NCBI RefSeq assembly: GCF_001931485.1
Contig: NZ_MSDV01000045.1
Coordinates: 1 to 64,000, forward strand
Reading direction: 5' to 3'
DNA: 64,000 bases
Source of the DNA: Burkholderia sp. SRS-W-2-2016
Lineage (GTDB): Bacteria; Pseudomonadota; Gammaproteobacteria; Burkholderiales; Burkholderiaceae
The notes below the pieces were generated by a model that was not told where the DNA came from, did not search any database, and saw only the letters and a list, made by a program, of their open reading frames with translations. Position 1 is the first letter of the stretch; the number at the start of each line of letters is the position of its first letter. Positions 23,143-31,973 of the stretch are shown here, piece by piece. The translations under genes and the position numbers were made by a program.

Positions 23143-24153
23143 TTATCTGGTGAGCAGATCAATCCCAGCCTTGATGCTCGCGCGAAGCGCAGATTTGCCG
23201 ACTCCATGGGTTCTCGCGTCCGGCAACGCCTCCAGTATCTCGGAGACCGCCTCCGCAATCTGGTTTCCGTTCGGGCGCTCGCCGTTCTTGTATCTACTCG
23301 ACCGTGCGGCCAAGGCCAGCGCCAAGGCAGCAATCTGCTTCTGAAGCGAGTCGCGCTCCCTGTTACTTAATGCACTAGTCGCCTCATCGGGCGAGGCATT
23401 GACGCCCTGAATAAATGAAGTCAGATTGACCGTTCGGACAACGAGATTGCAGTCTGCAGGCAGACCGCCAGCCGGATAATAGTCTTCTTGCGCAGGACGC
23501 TCCTGTCTCTTGGCCAGATACTTCTTCCGCTCTTCGGCATGCTCCCTCAATAACGCCTCGCCTTCTACGGCGGGCAGTTTTTTTTCAGCGATAAATTGTT
23601 TCAATTCCGTCAGTGCCGCAGTCGATCCAGGCTGGAACTCATTGTCATCCATGCTCTCTTGAAGCTGGCAAACCAGATCGCCACGCTGAACGAATGCGCC
23701 TTCAAGATTGGTAGAAGTGACAGCGTGGCCACCGATAAGCATTTGAAATCCATGCTCGACATCGAGCCGATCATTGCCCAGCAAGGGCAAGTCCCAAACA
23801 CCATCAATCTTGGTGACCTCCGCGCTCAGATTGATGTACTCCTCGCGGTCCTCATGCAGTTGCAGACTCCTCATGTAGAGAACGGGCGCAGCACCTTCAT
23901 GGCCGGGGACACTCTCCAAGCCGGGGATACTCTCCAGGCTAGGTAGCTCGCGCCACTCGATACCCTCAGGGCCAACAATTCGAGCGCAGCGGGCGCGAGC
24001 ACCATTGACGAAGTTGATTGATAGCGTTAAACGCCTTTCAAGCGCAAATTGCAGTATGTCTGCCTCTGCCACTTCCTCGCCAAATATTGCAGACAAGTGC
24101 TTCGCCGCATCGGAAAGAGTCACCCATTTTTTCAGGTTGAACAGCTTGCTCAT
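23143..24153 (-). CDS. Island protein with shared C-terminal domain (336 aa)
   Basis: Unrecognised function. The N-terminus (KKWVTLSDAAKHLSAIFGEEV, then EADILQFALERRLTLSIN) looks like a helix-turn-helix-like module of the type seen in many island-borne hypothetical proteins. A middle region follows with REEYINLSAEVTKIDGVWDL and a charged linker. The last 73 residues (from LSNRERDSLQKQ to IKAGIDLL) match the C-terminus of the adjacent 244-residue protein at about 47 of 73 positions by hand alignment. The start overlaps the end of that gene by four bases (ATGA). The pair probably acts together; DNA binding is plausible but not shown. Confidence 0.65.
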   Translation of the reverse strand: MSKLFNLKKWVTLSDAAKHLSAIFGEEVAEADILQFALERRLTLSINFVNGARARCARIVGPEGIEWRELPSLESIPGLESVPGHEGAAPVLYMRSLQLHEDREEYINLSAEVTKIDGVWDLPLLGNDRLDVEHGFQMLIGGHAVTSTNLEGAFVQRGDLVCQLQESMDDNEFQPGSTAALTELKQFIAEKKLPAVEGEALLREHAEERKKYLAKRQERPAQEDYYPAGGLPADCNLVVRTVNLTSFIQGVNASPDEATSALSNRERDSLQKQIAALALALAARSSRYKNGERPNGNQIAEAVSEILEALPDARTHGVGKSALRASIKAGIDLLTR

Positions 24154-24884
24154 TCATCCTCCTCGCGCTTGCCTTGCAACATCGCGATCCCTGCCTTGAT
24201 GCTGGCGCGTAAAGACGCGGAGCTAACTCCGCGCTTATTAGCCTCAGGCATAGCATCCAGCATGAGTGCAACAGCTTCGGCAATCTGGTTCGCGTTCGGC
24301 CGGTTTCCGTTTTTGTACTTAGCCGACTTCTCCGCCAATACCAAGGCCAGCGCGGCTACCTGCTTGTGCAGTGATTCGCGCTCTCGCTTTGATAGGTTAG
24401 GAGGCACATCAATGCACCCAACGCGCTGACCGCCGAAATTCTCTGACCGTTCCGGCTCCGTGGCTTCCTGGTCGCCGCCGAACCAAAATAAGGGCAAAGG
24501 CAAGCCTTTCTTTTCCATCCATTTTTGGAAGTCGTGCTTGCGGATGCACAAATGATTACAGGTTGAACTCAGTTCGAATACGTCAACTGTTTTTGGTCCG
24601 CCGTATTGGATAACCTCGCTAATCGATGTGAAATGACTATCCTTCATAAGGATCGGCCCATCCCCACTGTGCAGGTAGTGGCGACTATATTGTTTGTTCT
24701 CCAACAGGAAGTGATCGATGTCATCCTCTGTATCGAGAACCGAAGATTCAACAAGCGGGTCGACGACCGCTAGCTTGCCATTGGCGATGGCATAGAGAAT
24801 TTCAAACGTGTAATCGCGGGTCGATTCTTTTTTCCACGACAAAGCTAGGTCACTAATGCTCAAGGCCTGAACACGATAATCCAC
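24150..24884 (-). CDS. Island protein with shared C-terminal domain (244 aa)
   Basis: First gene of the pair, starting with GTG preceded by GAGGG. The N-terminal 130 residues differ from its partner but keep a comparable layout: LSISDLALSWKKES, then EILYAIANGKLAVVDP, then a region ending HDFQKWMEKKGLPLPLFWF. The C-terminal module (LSKRERESLHKQ to SIKAGIAML) is shared with the 336-residue protein and contains the well-kept KYKNGNRPNANQIAEAV block. A LexA-box match about 100 bases upstream (24987-25002) suggests DNA-damage control. Function unknown. Confidence 0.65.
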   Translation of the reverse strand: MDYRVQALSISDLALSWKKESTRDYTFEILYAIANGKLAVVDPLVESSVLDTEDDIDHFLLENKQYSRHYLHSGDGPILMKDSHFTSISEVIQYGGPKTVDVFELSSTCNHLCIRKHDFQKWMEKKGLPLPLFWFGGDQEATEPERSENFGGQRVGCIDVPPNLSKRERESLHKQVAALALVLAEKSAKYKNGNRPNANQIAEAVALMLDAMPEANKRGVSSASLRASIKAGIAMLQGKREEDE

Positions 24885-24986
24885 AATGCGCCCTCACGCA
24901 TGCCCCCTCACGAAGGAGGCCGCGCCTGCCAGGTGAGGGAACCCGGCTTGCGGTCCATCGACCGGGCGCGACCGGAAAGCATTTTA

Positions 24987-25002
24987 CTGTGGTTTTATAC
25001 AG
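24987..25002. promoter_or_regulatory. Candidate LexA (SOS) box
   Basis: CTGTGGTTTTATACAG fits CTGT-N8-ACAG, the LexA consensus used in beta- and gamma-proteobacteria, with a favourable TA before the left half. On the minus strand it contains a TATAAA -10-like hexamer, so LexA binding would block transcription of the 244/336-residue gene pair starting at 24884. Binding is inferred from the motif only. Confidence 0.55.
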
Positions 25003-25051
25003 CCCGGAGAGGTCCGCCTCCTGTTGATCGCGGGGCCAGCAGCCTGCGCCT

Positions 25052-25072
25052 GGTGGTATTTTTGGTGGTATC
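25052..25072. repeat. Integrase arm-type repeats, right end
   Basis: GGTGGTATT (25052-25060) and GGTGGTATC (25064-25072), 12 bases apart, match the repeats at the left end of the island. They lie about 60 bases inside the right junction at 25129. Confidence 0.6.
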
Positions 25073-25236
25073 TCGCAGGATCAAAATTACAGGACCAGCG
25101 TCAGCATTGAAATAGCAAGGACTATTTCATTCCAGCCCTCCAAAGAATTCGATCGACCATTGTTGGTGAAGTGAAGGTCTACGCAAGCGCTGTCATACAG
25201 CGTTAGCGCTCCAACCAACCACCGCGTCGTCAAAGC

Positions 25237-25280
25237 ACACAAAAAAACCCCGCCAGCAAAATCTGCTCGCGGGGTTTTTC
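25237..25280. terminator. Terminator-like hairpin beyond the island
   Basis: AACCCCGC pairs with GCGGGGTT around a 15-base spacer, followed by TTTTCG and preceded by an A-run. It serves the leftward permease gene at 25354 and is probably also the original terminator of tRNA-Leu. Confidence 0.75.
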
Positions 25281-25353
25281 GTTTTTGGCGCGGCTCGCGC
25301 GCCAAGAGCAAGGCCACTCTCCCACCGTGCCCGCGCTGCGCTCCGGGCGCCGT

Positions 25354-26739
25354 TCAGCGCCCCGCCATCTCCGTCTGACGGCGCACGCCTTCGCGACGCC
25401 GCTTGATCACATACCCGATCCACATCAGCACGAGCCACACCGGCACCAGCCACACCGACACCGACAGCCCCGGCGTCAGCGCCAGAATCACCAGAATCAG
25501 CGCCATGAACGCGAGGCAGATCCAGTTGCTGACCGGGAACCAGAACGAGCGGAACACCAGCGTCTCGCCGGCCGCGACCATCGCGCGACGCGACTTCAGA
25601 TGGGTCAGGCTGATCAGCGCCCAGTTCAGCACCAGCGCGGCGACCACCAGCGACATCAGCAGACCGAGCGCCTCGGCCGGAATCACGTAGTTGATGATCA
25701 CGCACGCGAAGGTCGCGAGCGCCGACAGACCGATCGCCATATACGGCACACCGCGCCGGTCGACCTTCAGCAGCGCGCGCGGCGCGTTGCCCTGCTCGGC
25801 GAGGCCGTACAGCATCCGGCTGTTCGCATACACGCCGCTGTTGTAGACCGACAGCGCCGCGGTCAGCACCACCACGTTCAGCACGTTGGCGGTCAGCGTC
25901 GAGCCGATCTGCGAGAAGATCATCACGAACGGGCTGCCGCCGGCCGCCACTTCGTTCCACGGATACAGCGAGAGCAGCACCGCGAGCGAGCAGATGTAGA
26001 AAATCAGGATCCGCAGGATCACCTGGTTGACCGCCTTCGGGATGCTCTTCTGCGGCTCGGCCGCTTCCGCCGCCGTGATGCCGATCAGCTCCAGGCCGCC
26101 GAACGAGAACATGATCACCGCGAGCATCATGAACAGCCCGTGGAAGCCGTGCGGGAAAAAGCCGCCGTGACTCCACAGGTTCGCGACCGTCGCCTGCGGG
26201 CCGCCGTGACCGCTGACCAGCAGATAGCCGCCGAACAGGATCATGCCGATCACCGCGACCACCTTGATGATCGCGAACCAGAACTCGGTTTCGCCGTAGG
26301 CCTTCACGTTCGCGAGGTTGATCGCGTTGATCAGCGCGAAGCAGACCAGCGCGGACACCCAGGTCGGCACGCCGGGCCACCAGTAATGCACGTAGGTGCC
26401 AACCGCGGTCAGCTCCGCCATGCTGACGAGCACGTACAGCACCCAGTAATTCCAGCCCGACAGAAAACCGGGGAAGTCGCCCCAGTATTTGTACGCGAAG
26501 TGGCTGAACGAGCCGGCGACCGGCTCCTGCGCGACCATCTCGCCGAGCTGTCGCATGATCATGAACGCGATGATGCCGCCGATCGCGTAGCCGAGAATCA
26601 TCGATGGACCGGCTGCCTGCAATACGCTGGCGGAGCCGAGAAACAGACCCGTGCCGATCGCGCCGCCCAGCGCGATCAACTGGATGTGACGATTCTTGAG
26701 CCCGCGCTGCAGGCCCTCTTGCTGCTGTGCACTATTCAT
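25354..26739 (-). CDS. AAT-family amino-acid permease, aromatic type
   Basis: A 461-residue proton-coupled importer of the APC superfamily with about 12 membrane helices. The start GLKNRHIQLIALGGAIGTGL is the hallmark of the AroP/PheP/ProY group, with the helix-1 GGAIGTG substrate loop. Later come SVYNSGVYANSRMLYGLAEQGNAP and ISLTHLKSR. The closest recognisable group is AroP/PheP (aromatic amino acids), but specificity in this family is not secure from sequence. Transcribed alone; the promoter should lie in the 284-base divergent region upstream. Confidence 0.85.
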   Translation of the reverse strand: MNSAQQQEGLQRGLKNRHIQLIALGGAIGTGLFLGSASVLQAAGPSMILGYAIGGIIAFMIMRQLGEMVAQEPVAGSFSHFAYKYWGDFPGFLSGWNYWVLYVLVSMAELTAVGTYVHYWWPGVPTWVSALVCFALINAINLANVKAYGETEFWFAIIKVVAVIGMILFGGYLLVSGHGGPQATVANLWSHGGFFPHGFHGLFMMLAVIMFSFGGLELIGITAAEAAEPQKSIPKAVNQVILRILIFYICSLAVLLSLYPWNEVAAGGSPFVMIFSQIGSTLTANVLNVVVLTAALSVYNSGVYANSRMLYGLAEQGNAPRALLKVDRRGVPYMAIGLSALATFACVIINYVIPAEALGLLMSLVVAALVLNWALISLTHLKSRRAMVAAGETLVFRSFWFPVSNWICLAFMALILVILALTPGLSVSVWLVPVWLVLMWIGYVIKRRREGVRRQTEMAGR

Positions 26740-27023
26740 TGCGTTCTGCTATGTGGAGACCGCTCGTTGGCGACCGCTTGATTGGAACAACCTGTTGGAA
26801 CCGTCTGCTTGCGTCCCGTTCGCCGCCGGTTCGGCACCTATTTCCCGGACGGGCACGGCGCCGCCGCGGCGAACCGGTAATTTTAACCCGGCCAATATTG
26901 ACCCGACATTCGTAGCAACCCCGGTTCGTTCTGCGCCGCACTTAAGCGCACGGATTGTGATTGTCACGGCAGGGGCGCTTCGGTATGTTCCCGAGTTCGA
27001 CTCTCAGCCCGCGGAGTTTCACC

Positions 27024-27983
27024 ATGCTGCTCAGACGTCCGCTTTACGCCGCCGTTTTGTGCCTCTGCTTCGCTGGCGCGACGACGTTCGCTCAAACCGC
27101 GCCTACGGCCGCGCCCGGTGCCGAACAGGCGCCCGCTGCAACACCCGCAGCAACGCCCCCGGCCGCTGATTCCGGCGCACAGGGCAACGCGGCGCCGGCG
27201 CCCGCTCAAACGCCAACGCCGCAGGCCGCACCCAACGCCGCCGCCCCCACTCCCGCGAAGCCCGCTGCCGTGCCGCTCGCCGGCCCGGTGCGCAACATCG
27301 TGCTGGTGCATGGCGCGTTCGTCGACGGTTCGAGCTGGAACGGCGTGGTCGCGAAGCTGCAGCGCAAGGGCTATCACGTGAGTTCGGTGCAGAACCCGCT
27401 CACGTCGCTCGCCGACGATGTCGCCGCGACCCGTCGCGTGCTCGCGCGCGAAAACGGTCCGGTGCTGCTGGTCGGCCATTCGTGGGGCGGCGTGGTGATC
27501 ACCGAAGTGGCGGCGAATGCGCCGAACGTCGCGGGGCTCGTGTATGTGGCCGCGCTCGCGCCGCAGCTGCACGAGTCGGCGATGGACGTGATGAAGGCAG
27601 GCGGGCCGATGCCGGCCGGCCAGAGCATCAGCAAGGACGCGAACGGTTTTCTGTGGCTCGACCGCGCGCGTTATCGCGCGGACCTCGCGGCCGACGTGCC
27701 CGAGATGGTCACGCGCGTGCTCGCCGCCGCCCAGGTGCCGATCGCCGCGCAGGCGTTCGACGAACCGGTCGATCAGATCGGCTGGAAAGACCGGCCGTCG
27801 TGGTACGTGCTGACGACGCAGGACCGCGCGGTGTCGCCCGCGCTACAGAAGTCGATCGCCGAACGGATCGGCGCGAAGGTGGTGCCGGTCGCGTCGAGCC
27901 ATCTCGCGCCGGTGTCGCATGCGGGCGCGGTCGCCGATGCGATCGATCACGCGGCGCGCGAGTTGAGCCGCTTGCAGCAGTGA
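27024..27983 (+). CDS. Secreted alpha/beta hydrolase
   Basis: A 319-residue exported protein. Starting at MLLRRPLYAAVLCLCFAG with a GGAG site, it has a signal peptide ending near TTFAQT, then a long Ala/Pro-rich linker (about residues 26-85), then an alpha/beta-hydrolase domain. VLVHGAFVDGSSW is the oxyanion region, and LLVGHSWGGVVITE holds the nucleophile Ser in G-H-S-W-G (about residue 154). The late SSHLAPVSHAGAV supplies the His. It resembles small esterases of the salicylate-esterase/EstC type. Substrate unknown; location periplasmic or secreted. Confidence 0.8.
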   Translation: MLLRRPLYAAVLCLCFAGATTFAQTAPTAAPGAEQAPAATPAATPPAADSGAQGNAAPAPAQTPTPQAAPNAAAPTPAKPAAVPLAGPVRNIVLVHGAFVDGSSWNGVVAKLQRKGYHVSSVQNPLTSLADDVAATRRVLARENGPVLLVGHSWGGVVITEVAANAPNVAGLVYVAALAPQLHESAMDVMKAGGPMPAGQSISKDANGFLWLDRARYRADLAADVPEMVTRVLAAAQVPIAAQAFDEPVDQIGWKDRPSWYVLTTQDRAVSPALQKSIAERIGAKVVPVASSHLAPVSHAGAVADAIDHAARELSRLQQ

Positions 27984-28098
27984 TTCGCGGCGGGGTGTCG
28001 GACGGGCGCGCTCAGCGCATGACGCCTGAGCGCGCATAGCGGCTGGCGCCGATGGCCACGCCGCCGCATTTGCCCGCGGCAAGCCGCGGCACGTGTGC

Positions 28099-28938
28099 TC
28101 AGCGCAGCATGAACGACATCGCCGACAGACAGTTCAGCATCCGCACCGCGTGTTCGGCCGACGCCGCGCTAAAACGCAGCGTCACGCCATCGACGCGCGT
28201 GAGCGTCGGCCACTGACAGAACAGATCGGCGAGGCCGCTGGTTTGCACGCGCAGCTCGCATTCGACCGGTTGCGGTTGAGCCCGCGCGCCGGACGCCTCG
28301 GGCGCGCGGCCCGCTTCGAGATGCTGACGAACCACGTCGCGCGCGGCCGCCTGCAACGCTTCGCGCACGCTCGCCGGCGCTTGCGTGACGCCGCTCCCAT
28401 ACCCGGTCGCATTTTTAGTGACGACGAAACGCGCGTCCGGAAAACGCGGCGCGGTTTCCTCGGCGAACACATCGTCGCCCGATAACAGCGCGACCCGCGC
28501 GCCGTACTCTACCGCCAGCGCGCCATACACGCCCGCTTCGCCGAGTTCGACGCCGTTGAACGCGACGCGCGCGAACGCGAAGCTGTTGATCGTATGCGCG
28601 AGAATCCCGCGCGTTTGCGCCTTCGCGTGATAGCCGATCATGAACACCAGCGCCGCGCCGTATTCGACGCCGGCCATCATCCCCAGCGTGCGCGGTTTGC
28701 CGAGCACGACCTGCGCGCGCGGATCGAGCAGATCGGGCAGCAGATTGCGAAAGCCGCCGTGCGAATCGTTGACCCACACGTCGGTCGCGCCGCCCGCGAA
28801 CGCGCCTTCGATCGCCGCGTTCGCTTCGAGCGTCATCCAGCGGCGCGCGGCTTCGTATTCGCCGTTGCCCGCGCGCGTCTGCTCGGGATGAAAGACACCG
28901 GCCACGCCTTCGATATCGGTGGAAATCAGGACTTTCAT
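28099..28938 (-). CDS. dppA: M55-family D-aminopeptidase
   Basis: Zinc peptidase related to Bacillus DppA, which cleaves D-Ala-D-Ala and other D-amino-acid peptides. The 279-residue protein starts MKVLISTDIEGVAGV with the metal-binding D-x-E. WVNDSHGGFRNLLPDLLD and MIGYHAKAQTRGILAHT contain further ligand residues. Last gene of the peptide operon; its ATG overlaps the stop of the P1 peptidase gene (ATGA). The context with a peptide ABC importer suggests use of cell-wall-derived or D-amino-acid peptides. Confidence 0.88.
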   Translation of the reverse strand: MKVLISTDIEGVAGVFHPEQTRAGNGEYEAARRWMTLEANAAIEGAFAGGATDVWVNDSHGGFRNLLPDLLDPRAQVVLGKPRTLGMMAGVEYGAALVFMIGYHAKAQTRGILAHTINSFAFARVAFNGVELGEAGVYGALAVEYGARVALLSGDDVFAEETAPRFPDARFVVTKNATGYGSGVTQAPASVREALQAAARDVVRQHLEAGRAPEASGARAQPQPVECELRVQTSGLADLFCQWPTLTRVDGVTLRFSAASAEHAVRMLNCLSAMSFMLR

Positions 28939-30074
28939 TGCGTGGACAGCCCCAGCAGTTCCGCGAGGTCCGGCACGCTGTCGCGCAGCGACAGACGCTG
29001 GTGGCCATCGCGGCCGGTTACTGATTCGGCGCTCCACAACGCATCGACGATCGCCTGCTCGACGCTGTCGGCGCACGCGCGAAACAGCGGGTCGAGGCAG
29101 TGATCGGCGACGAGCGGCGGCAGCGTGACGAGGTCCGCGTCGTGCGGCACCGTGTACGCGGTGGAGAACGCCAGCGCGATATCGCCGCTGCCGTGGCCAT
29201 ACACCGAGCCGGTGCGCGCGAGGCCGGCCGCCGCGCGCAACGACACGCGTTTTAGCTGGCGCGCGTCGAGCGGCGCATCGGTCGCGACGATCATGATGAT
29301 CGAGCCTTGTTCGGGCTTGCCGGTGGTTGGGTTAGCCGTCGGGCTGGCCGTGGCGGCAGCGGCCGCGCGTTCGGCCAGCACGCGGCCAAGCGGCGTGCCG
29401 TCGATGGTCAGCATCGGCAGACGGCCGAAGTTCGCGAGCACGAGCGCGCCGACCGTATAGTCGCGTCCCGCAACCCGCACGACGCGCGACGCGGTGCCGA
29501 TCCCGCCTTTCAGATCGAAACACGACATCCCGCGCCCGGCGCCGACCGCGCCGCTCGCGACCTCGGTGCCAGCGGCGGCGAGTGCTTCATCGAAATGCTG
29601 TTCGCCGATCGCGAGCGCCTGAATATCGTTCAGATAGCCGTCGTTGCATTCGAACACGAGCGGATTGACCGTCGACCACTCGCGGCCGATGCGCGGATTC
29701 GCGCGAATCGCCGCGCGGATCTGCGCCTGCGCGAGCGCGCCGACGCCGAACGTGTTGGTCAGCGCGATCGGCGTTTCGAGCGTGCCGAGTTCGTCGACCT
29801 GCACGAGGCCGATGCTCTTGCCGAAGCCGTTGATCACCGATGCGGCCGCCGGCACCTTGGCGACGAACGGATCGCCGCGATGCGGCCGGATCACGGTCAC
29901 GCCGGTTTGCCTCGCGCCGTCGGCGAGCGTGCAATGTCCGACCGTGACGCCGGCCACGTCGGCGATCGTGCCGAGCGGACCGGCCGGCAACACGCCGATA
30001 TGCGGCGCGCGCAGCGCCGCATGCAACTCCGCGCTCCGGTCCGCGCCGGCGGCGCAATCGTTAGTCTTACTCAT
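28935..30074 (-). CDS. P1-family (DmpA-type) aminopeptidase
   Basis: Autoprocessing Ntn-like aminopeptidase with specificity that may include beta-peptides or D-residues. It is 379 residues. IADVAGVTVGHCTLADG, TGVTVIRPHRGDPF, PIALTNTFGVGALAQA and the processing region (EQGSIIMIVATDAPLDARQL) match DmpA/BapA. The mature small subunit would begin near a G-S/T site before that segment. It overlaps both neighbours by four bases. A Thr/Ala/Pro-rich insertion (TASPTANPTTGKP) precedes the processing site. Confidence 0.88.
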   Translation of the reverse strand: MSKTNDCAAGADRSAELHAALRAPHIGVLPAGPLGTIADVAGVTVGHCTLADGARQTGVTVIRPHRGDPFVAKVPAAASVINGFGKSIGLVQVDELGTLETPIALTNTFGVGALAQAQIRAAIRANPRIGREWSTVNPLVFECNDGYLNDIQALAIGEQHFDEALAAAGTEVASGAVGAGRGMSCFDLKGGIGTASRVVRVAGRDYTVGALVLANFGRLPMLTIDGTPLGRVLAERAAAAATASPTANPTTGKPEQGSIIMIVATDAPLDARQLKRVSLRAAAGLARTGSVYGHGSGDIALAFSTAYTVPHDADLVTLPPLVADHCLDPLFRACADSVEQAIVDALWSAESVTGRDGHQRLSLRDSVPDLAELLGLSTQ

Positions 30075-30976
30075 GGCCGGTCCAGCTTCGGATCGAGCGC
30101 ATCGCGCAGACCGTCGCCGAGCAGATTGAACGCGAGCACGGTCAGGAAAATCGCCAGACTCGGAAACAGCGCGATATGCGGCGCGGTCACCATATCGGCG
30201 CGCGCTTCGTTCAGCATCGCGCCCCACTCCGGGGTCGGCGGCTGCGCGCCGAGGCCGAGAAACGACAGGCTCGCCGCGGTGATGATCGAGGTGCCGATGC
30301 GCATCGTCAGATACACGACGACCGACGAAATCGTCCCCGGCAGAATATGCCGCACGATGATCGTCCAGTCCGACGCGCCGATGCTGCGCGCCGCCTCGAT
30401 ATACGTGAGCTGCTTGAGCATCAGCGTATTGCCGCGCACCAGCCGCGCGAACGCCGGGATGCTGAAGATCGCGACCGCGCAGATCACGTTGATCATGCCG
30501 TTGCCGAGAATCGCGACCACGCCGATCGCGAGCAGGATGCCCGGAAACGCGAACAGCACGTCGGCGACGCGCATCGTGATGCGGTCCCACCAGCCTTCGT
30601 AATAACCGGCCAGTAGTCCGAAGAACGTGCCGATCACCGCGCCGATCGCGACCGACAGAAAGCCCGCCTCCAGCGAGATGCGCGAGCCGGCCAGGATGCG
30701 GCTGAAAATATCGCGGCCCAGCGAATCGACGCCGAACCAGTGCGCGGCCGACGGCCCCGCGTTCAGCGCGTCGTAGTCGAAGAAGTTCTCCGGGTCGTAC
30801 GGCACGATATGCGGCGCGACGATCGCGACGACGACCAGCAGCAGCACGAACAGGCCGGCGGCCATCGCGACGTGCTGCTTGCGGAATTTGCGCCAGAACT
30901 CGCTCCACGGGGTGCGGATCGCGCGTTCGGCGGGGGCGGCGTTGGCCGCGTTCGGCCCGGTGGCGGTGGTGCTCAT
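30071..30976 (-). CDS. gsiD: Peptide/glutathione ABC transporter permease
   Basis: A 301-residue inner-membrane permease of the DppC/GsiD type. A cytoplasmic N-tail and FRKQHVAMAAGLFVLLLVVV (helix 1) are followed by HWFGVDSLGRDIFSRILAG, the DppC-specific loop. The EAA motif region EAARSIGASDWTIIVRHILPG contacts the ATPase. Overlaps the P1 peptidase start by four bases and follows the gsiC-type gene by seven bases. Confidence 0.92.
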   Translation of the reverse strand: MSTTATGPNAANAAPAERAIRTPWSEFWRKFRKQHVAMAAGLFVLLLVVVAIVAPHIVPYDPENFFDYDALNAGPSAAHWFGVDSLGRDIFSRILAGSRISLEAGFLSVAIGAVIGTFFGLLAGYYEGWWDRITMRVADVLFAFPGILLAIGVVAILGNGMINVICAVAIFSIPAFARLVRGNTLMLKQLTYIEAARSIGASDWTIIVRHILPGTISSVVVYLTMRIGTSIITAASLSFLGLGAQPPTPEWGAMLNEARADMVTAPHIALFPSLAIFLTVLAFNLLGDGLRDALDPKLDRP

Positions 30977-30983
30977 GCGCGCC

Positions 30984-31904
30984 TCACTTGAAACGGATAG
31001 TCGGATTGATCACCGCGTACAGCACGTCGACGATCAGATTGATGATGATGAATTCGAGCGAGAACAACAGCACTTCCGCCTGAATGATCGGATAGTCGCG
31101 CATCGATACCGCGTCGATGAGCAGACGCCCGAGCCCCGGCCAGTTGAACACGACCTCGACGACGATCGAGCCGCCCAGCAGGAAGCCGAACTGCAGGCCC
31201 ATCATCGTGACGACCGGAATCAGCGCGTTGCGCAGGCAGTGTTTGGCGATCACGCGCCACTCCGGCACGCCCTTCGCACGCGCGGTGCGCACGAAGTCCT
31301 CGTGCATCACTTCGACGAACGACGCCCGCGTGAAGCGCGCCATCACCGCCGCGACCGCCGCGCCGAGCGTCAGCGACGGCAGCACGTAGCCGCGCCACGT
31401 GCCGTCGCCGACGATCGGCAGCCAGCCCAGTTGTACCGAAAACACTTCCATCAGCAGCATGCCGAGCGCGAACGCCGGAAACGAAATGCCGGACACCGCG
31501 AGCGTCATCCCGAGCCGGTCGGGCCAGCGGTTACGCCACACCGCCGAGACGATGCCGAGCGCCATGCCGATCACGACCGCCCACACCATGCTCGCGAGCG
31601 TGAGCCACAGCGTCGGCATGAAGCGTTCGGCGATCTCCTGGCTGACCGGACGCTTGCTGCGCGTCGACACGCCGAAGTCACCGTGCGCGATGCGCCAGAA
31701 GAAATTGACGAACTGCTGCGGCAGCGGCCTGTCGAGCCCGAGGTCGGCACGCACCAGCGCGACGGTCGCCTCGTCCGCTTCGGGACCGGCGGCGAGTCGC
31801 GCCGGATCGCCCGGCAGCAGATGCACGAACAGGAATACCAGCACGGCGACGATGAAAAGCGTCGGCAGCAGGCCAAAAAGACGTTTGACGAGGAAGTTCA
31901 GCAT
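30984..31904 (-). CDS. gsiC: Peptide/glutathione ABC transporter permease
   Basis: A 306-residue DppB/GsiC-type permease with six membrane helices. It starts MLNFLVKRLFGLLPTLFIVA, the usual DppB start, with the periplasmic loop LGLDRPLPQQFVNFF. The EAA motif is in VRTARAKGVPEWRVIAKHCLRN. Forms the channel with GsiD. The binding-protein gene lies 69 bases upstream. Confidence 0.92.
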   Translation of the reverse strand: MLNFLVKRLFGLLPTLFIVAVLVFLFVHLLPGDPARLAAGPEADEATVALVRADLGLDRPLPQQFVNFFWRIAHGDFGVSTRSKRPVSQEIAERFMPTLWLTLASMVWAVVIGMALGIVSAVWRNRWPDRLGMTLAVSGISFPAFALGMLLMEVFSVQLGWLPIVGDGTWRGYVLPSLTLGAAVAAVMARFTRASFVEVMHEDFVRTARAKGVPEWRVIAKHCLRNALIPVVTMMGLQFGFLLGGSIVVEVVFNWPGLGRLLIDAVSMRDYPIIQAEVLLFSLEFIIINLIVDVLYAVINPTIRFK

Positions 31905-31973
31905 GAAACCAATCCGGCAGAAATGCAGGCAACGGAGAATCGGGCGCGGCCCGCGGGCCGCGCGTTCGACTGA

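Larger units (their letters stand above)
21027..25149. mobile_element. Genomic island at tRNA-Leu(CAA), integrase lost
   Basis: The left junction is the tRNA 3' end (21027-21052). A degenerate copy occurs at 25129-25149: ATTCC-A-GCCCT then CCAAAGAATT, against ATTCC-G-GCCCT, GGGCA, CCAAAGAATT in the tRNA. That is one substitution and a five-base gap, as expected for a displaced tRNA end (attR). Terminator-like hairpins with similar sequence follow both junctions (21078-21115 and 25237-25280). GGTGGTAT repeats cluster at both ends. The interior is AT-richer than its surroundings and holds seven leftward genes of phage/island character. No intact integrase exists; a stub may remain at 21233. Confidence 0.8.

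Noticed and set aside
25285..26781. Long frame antisense to the amino-acid permease
   Set aside because: It is a GC shadow; the minus-strand product is a clear 12-helix permease.
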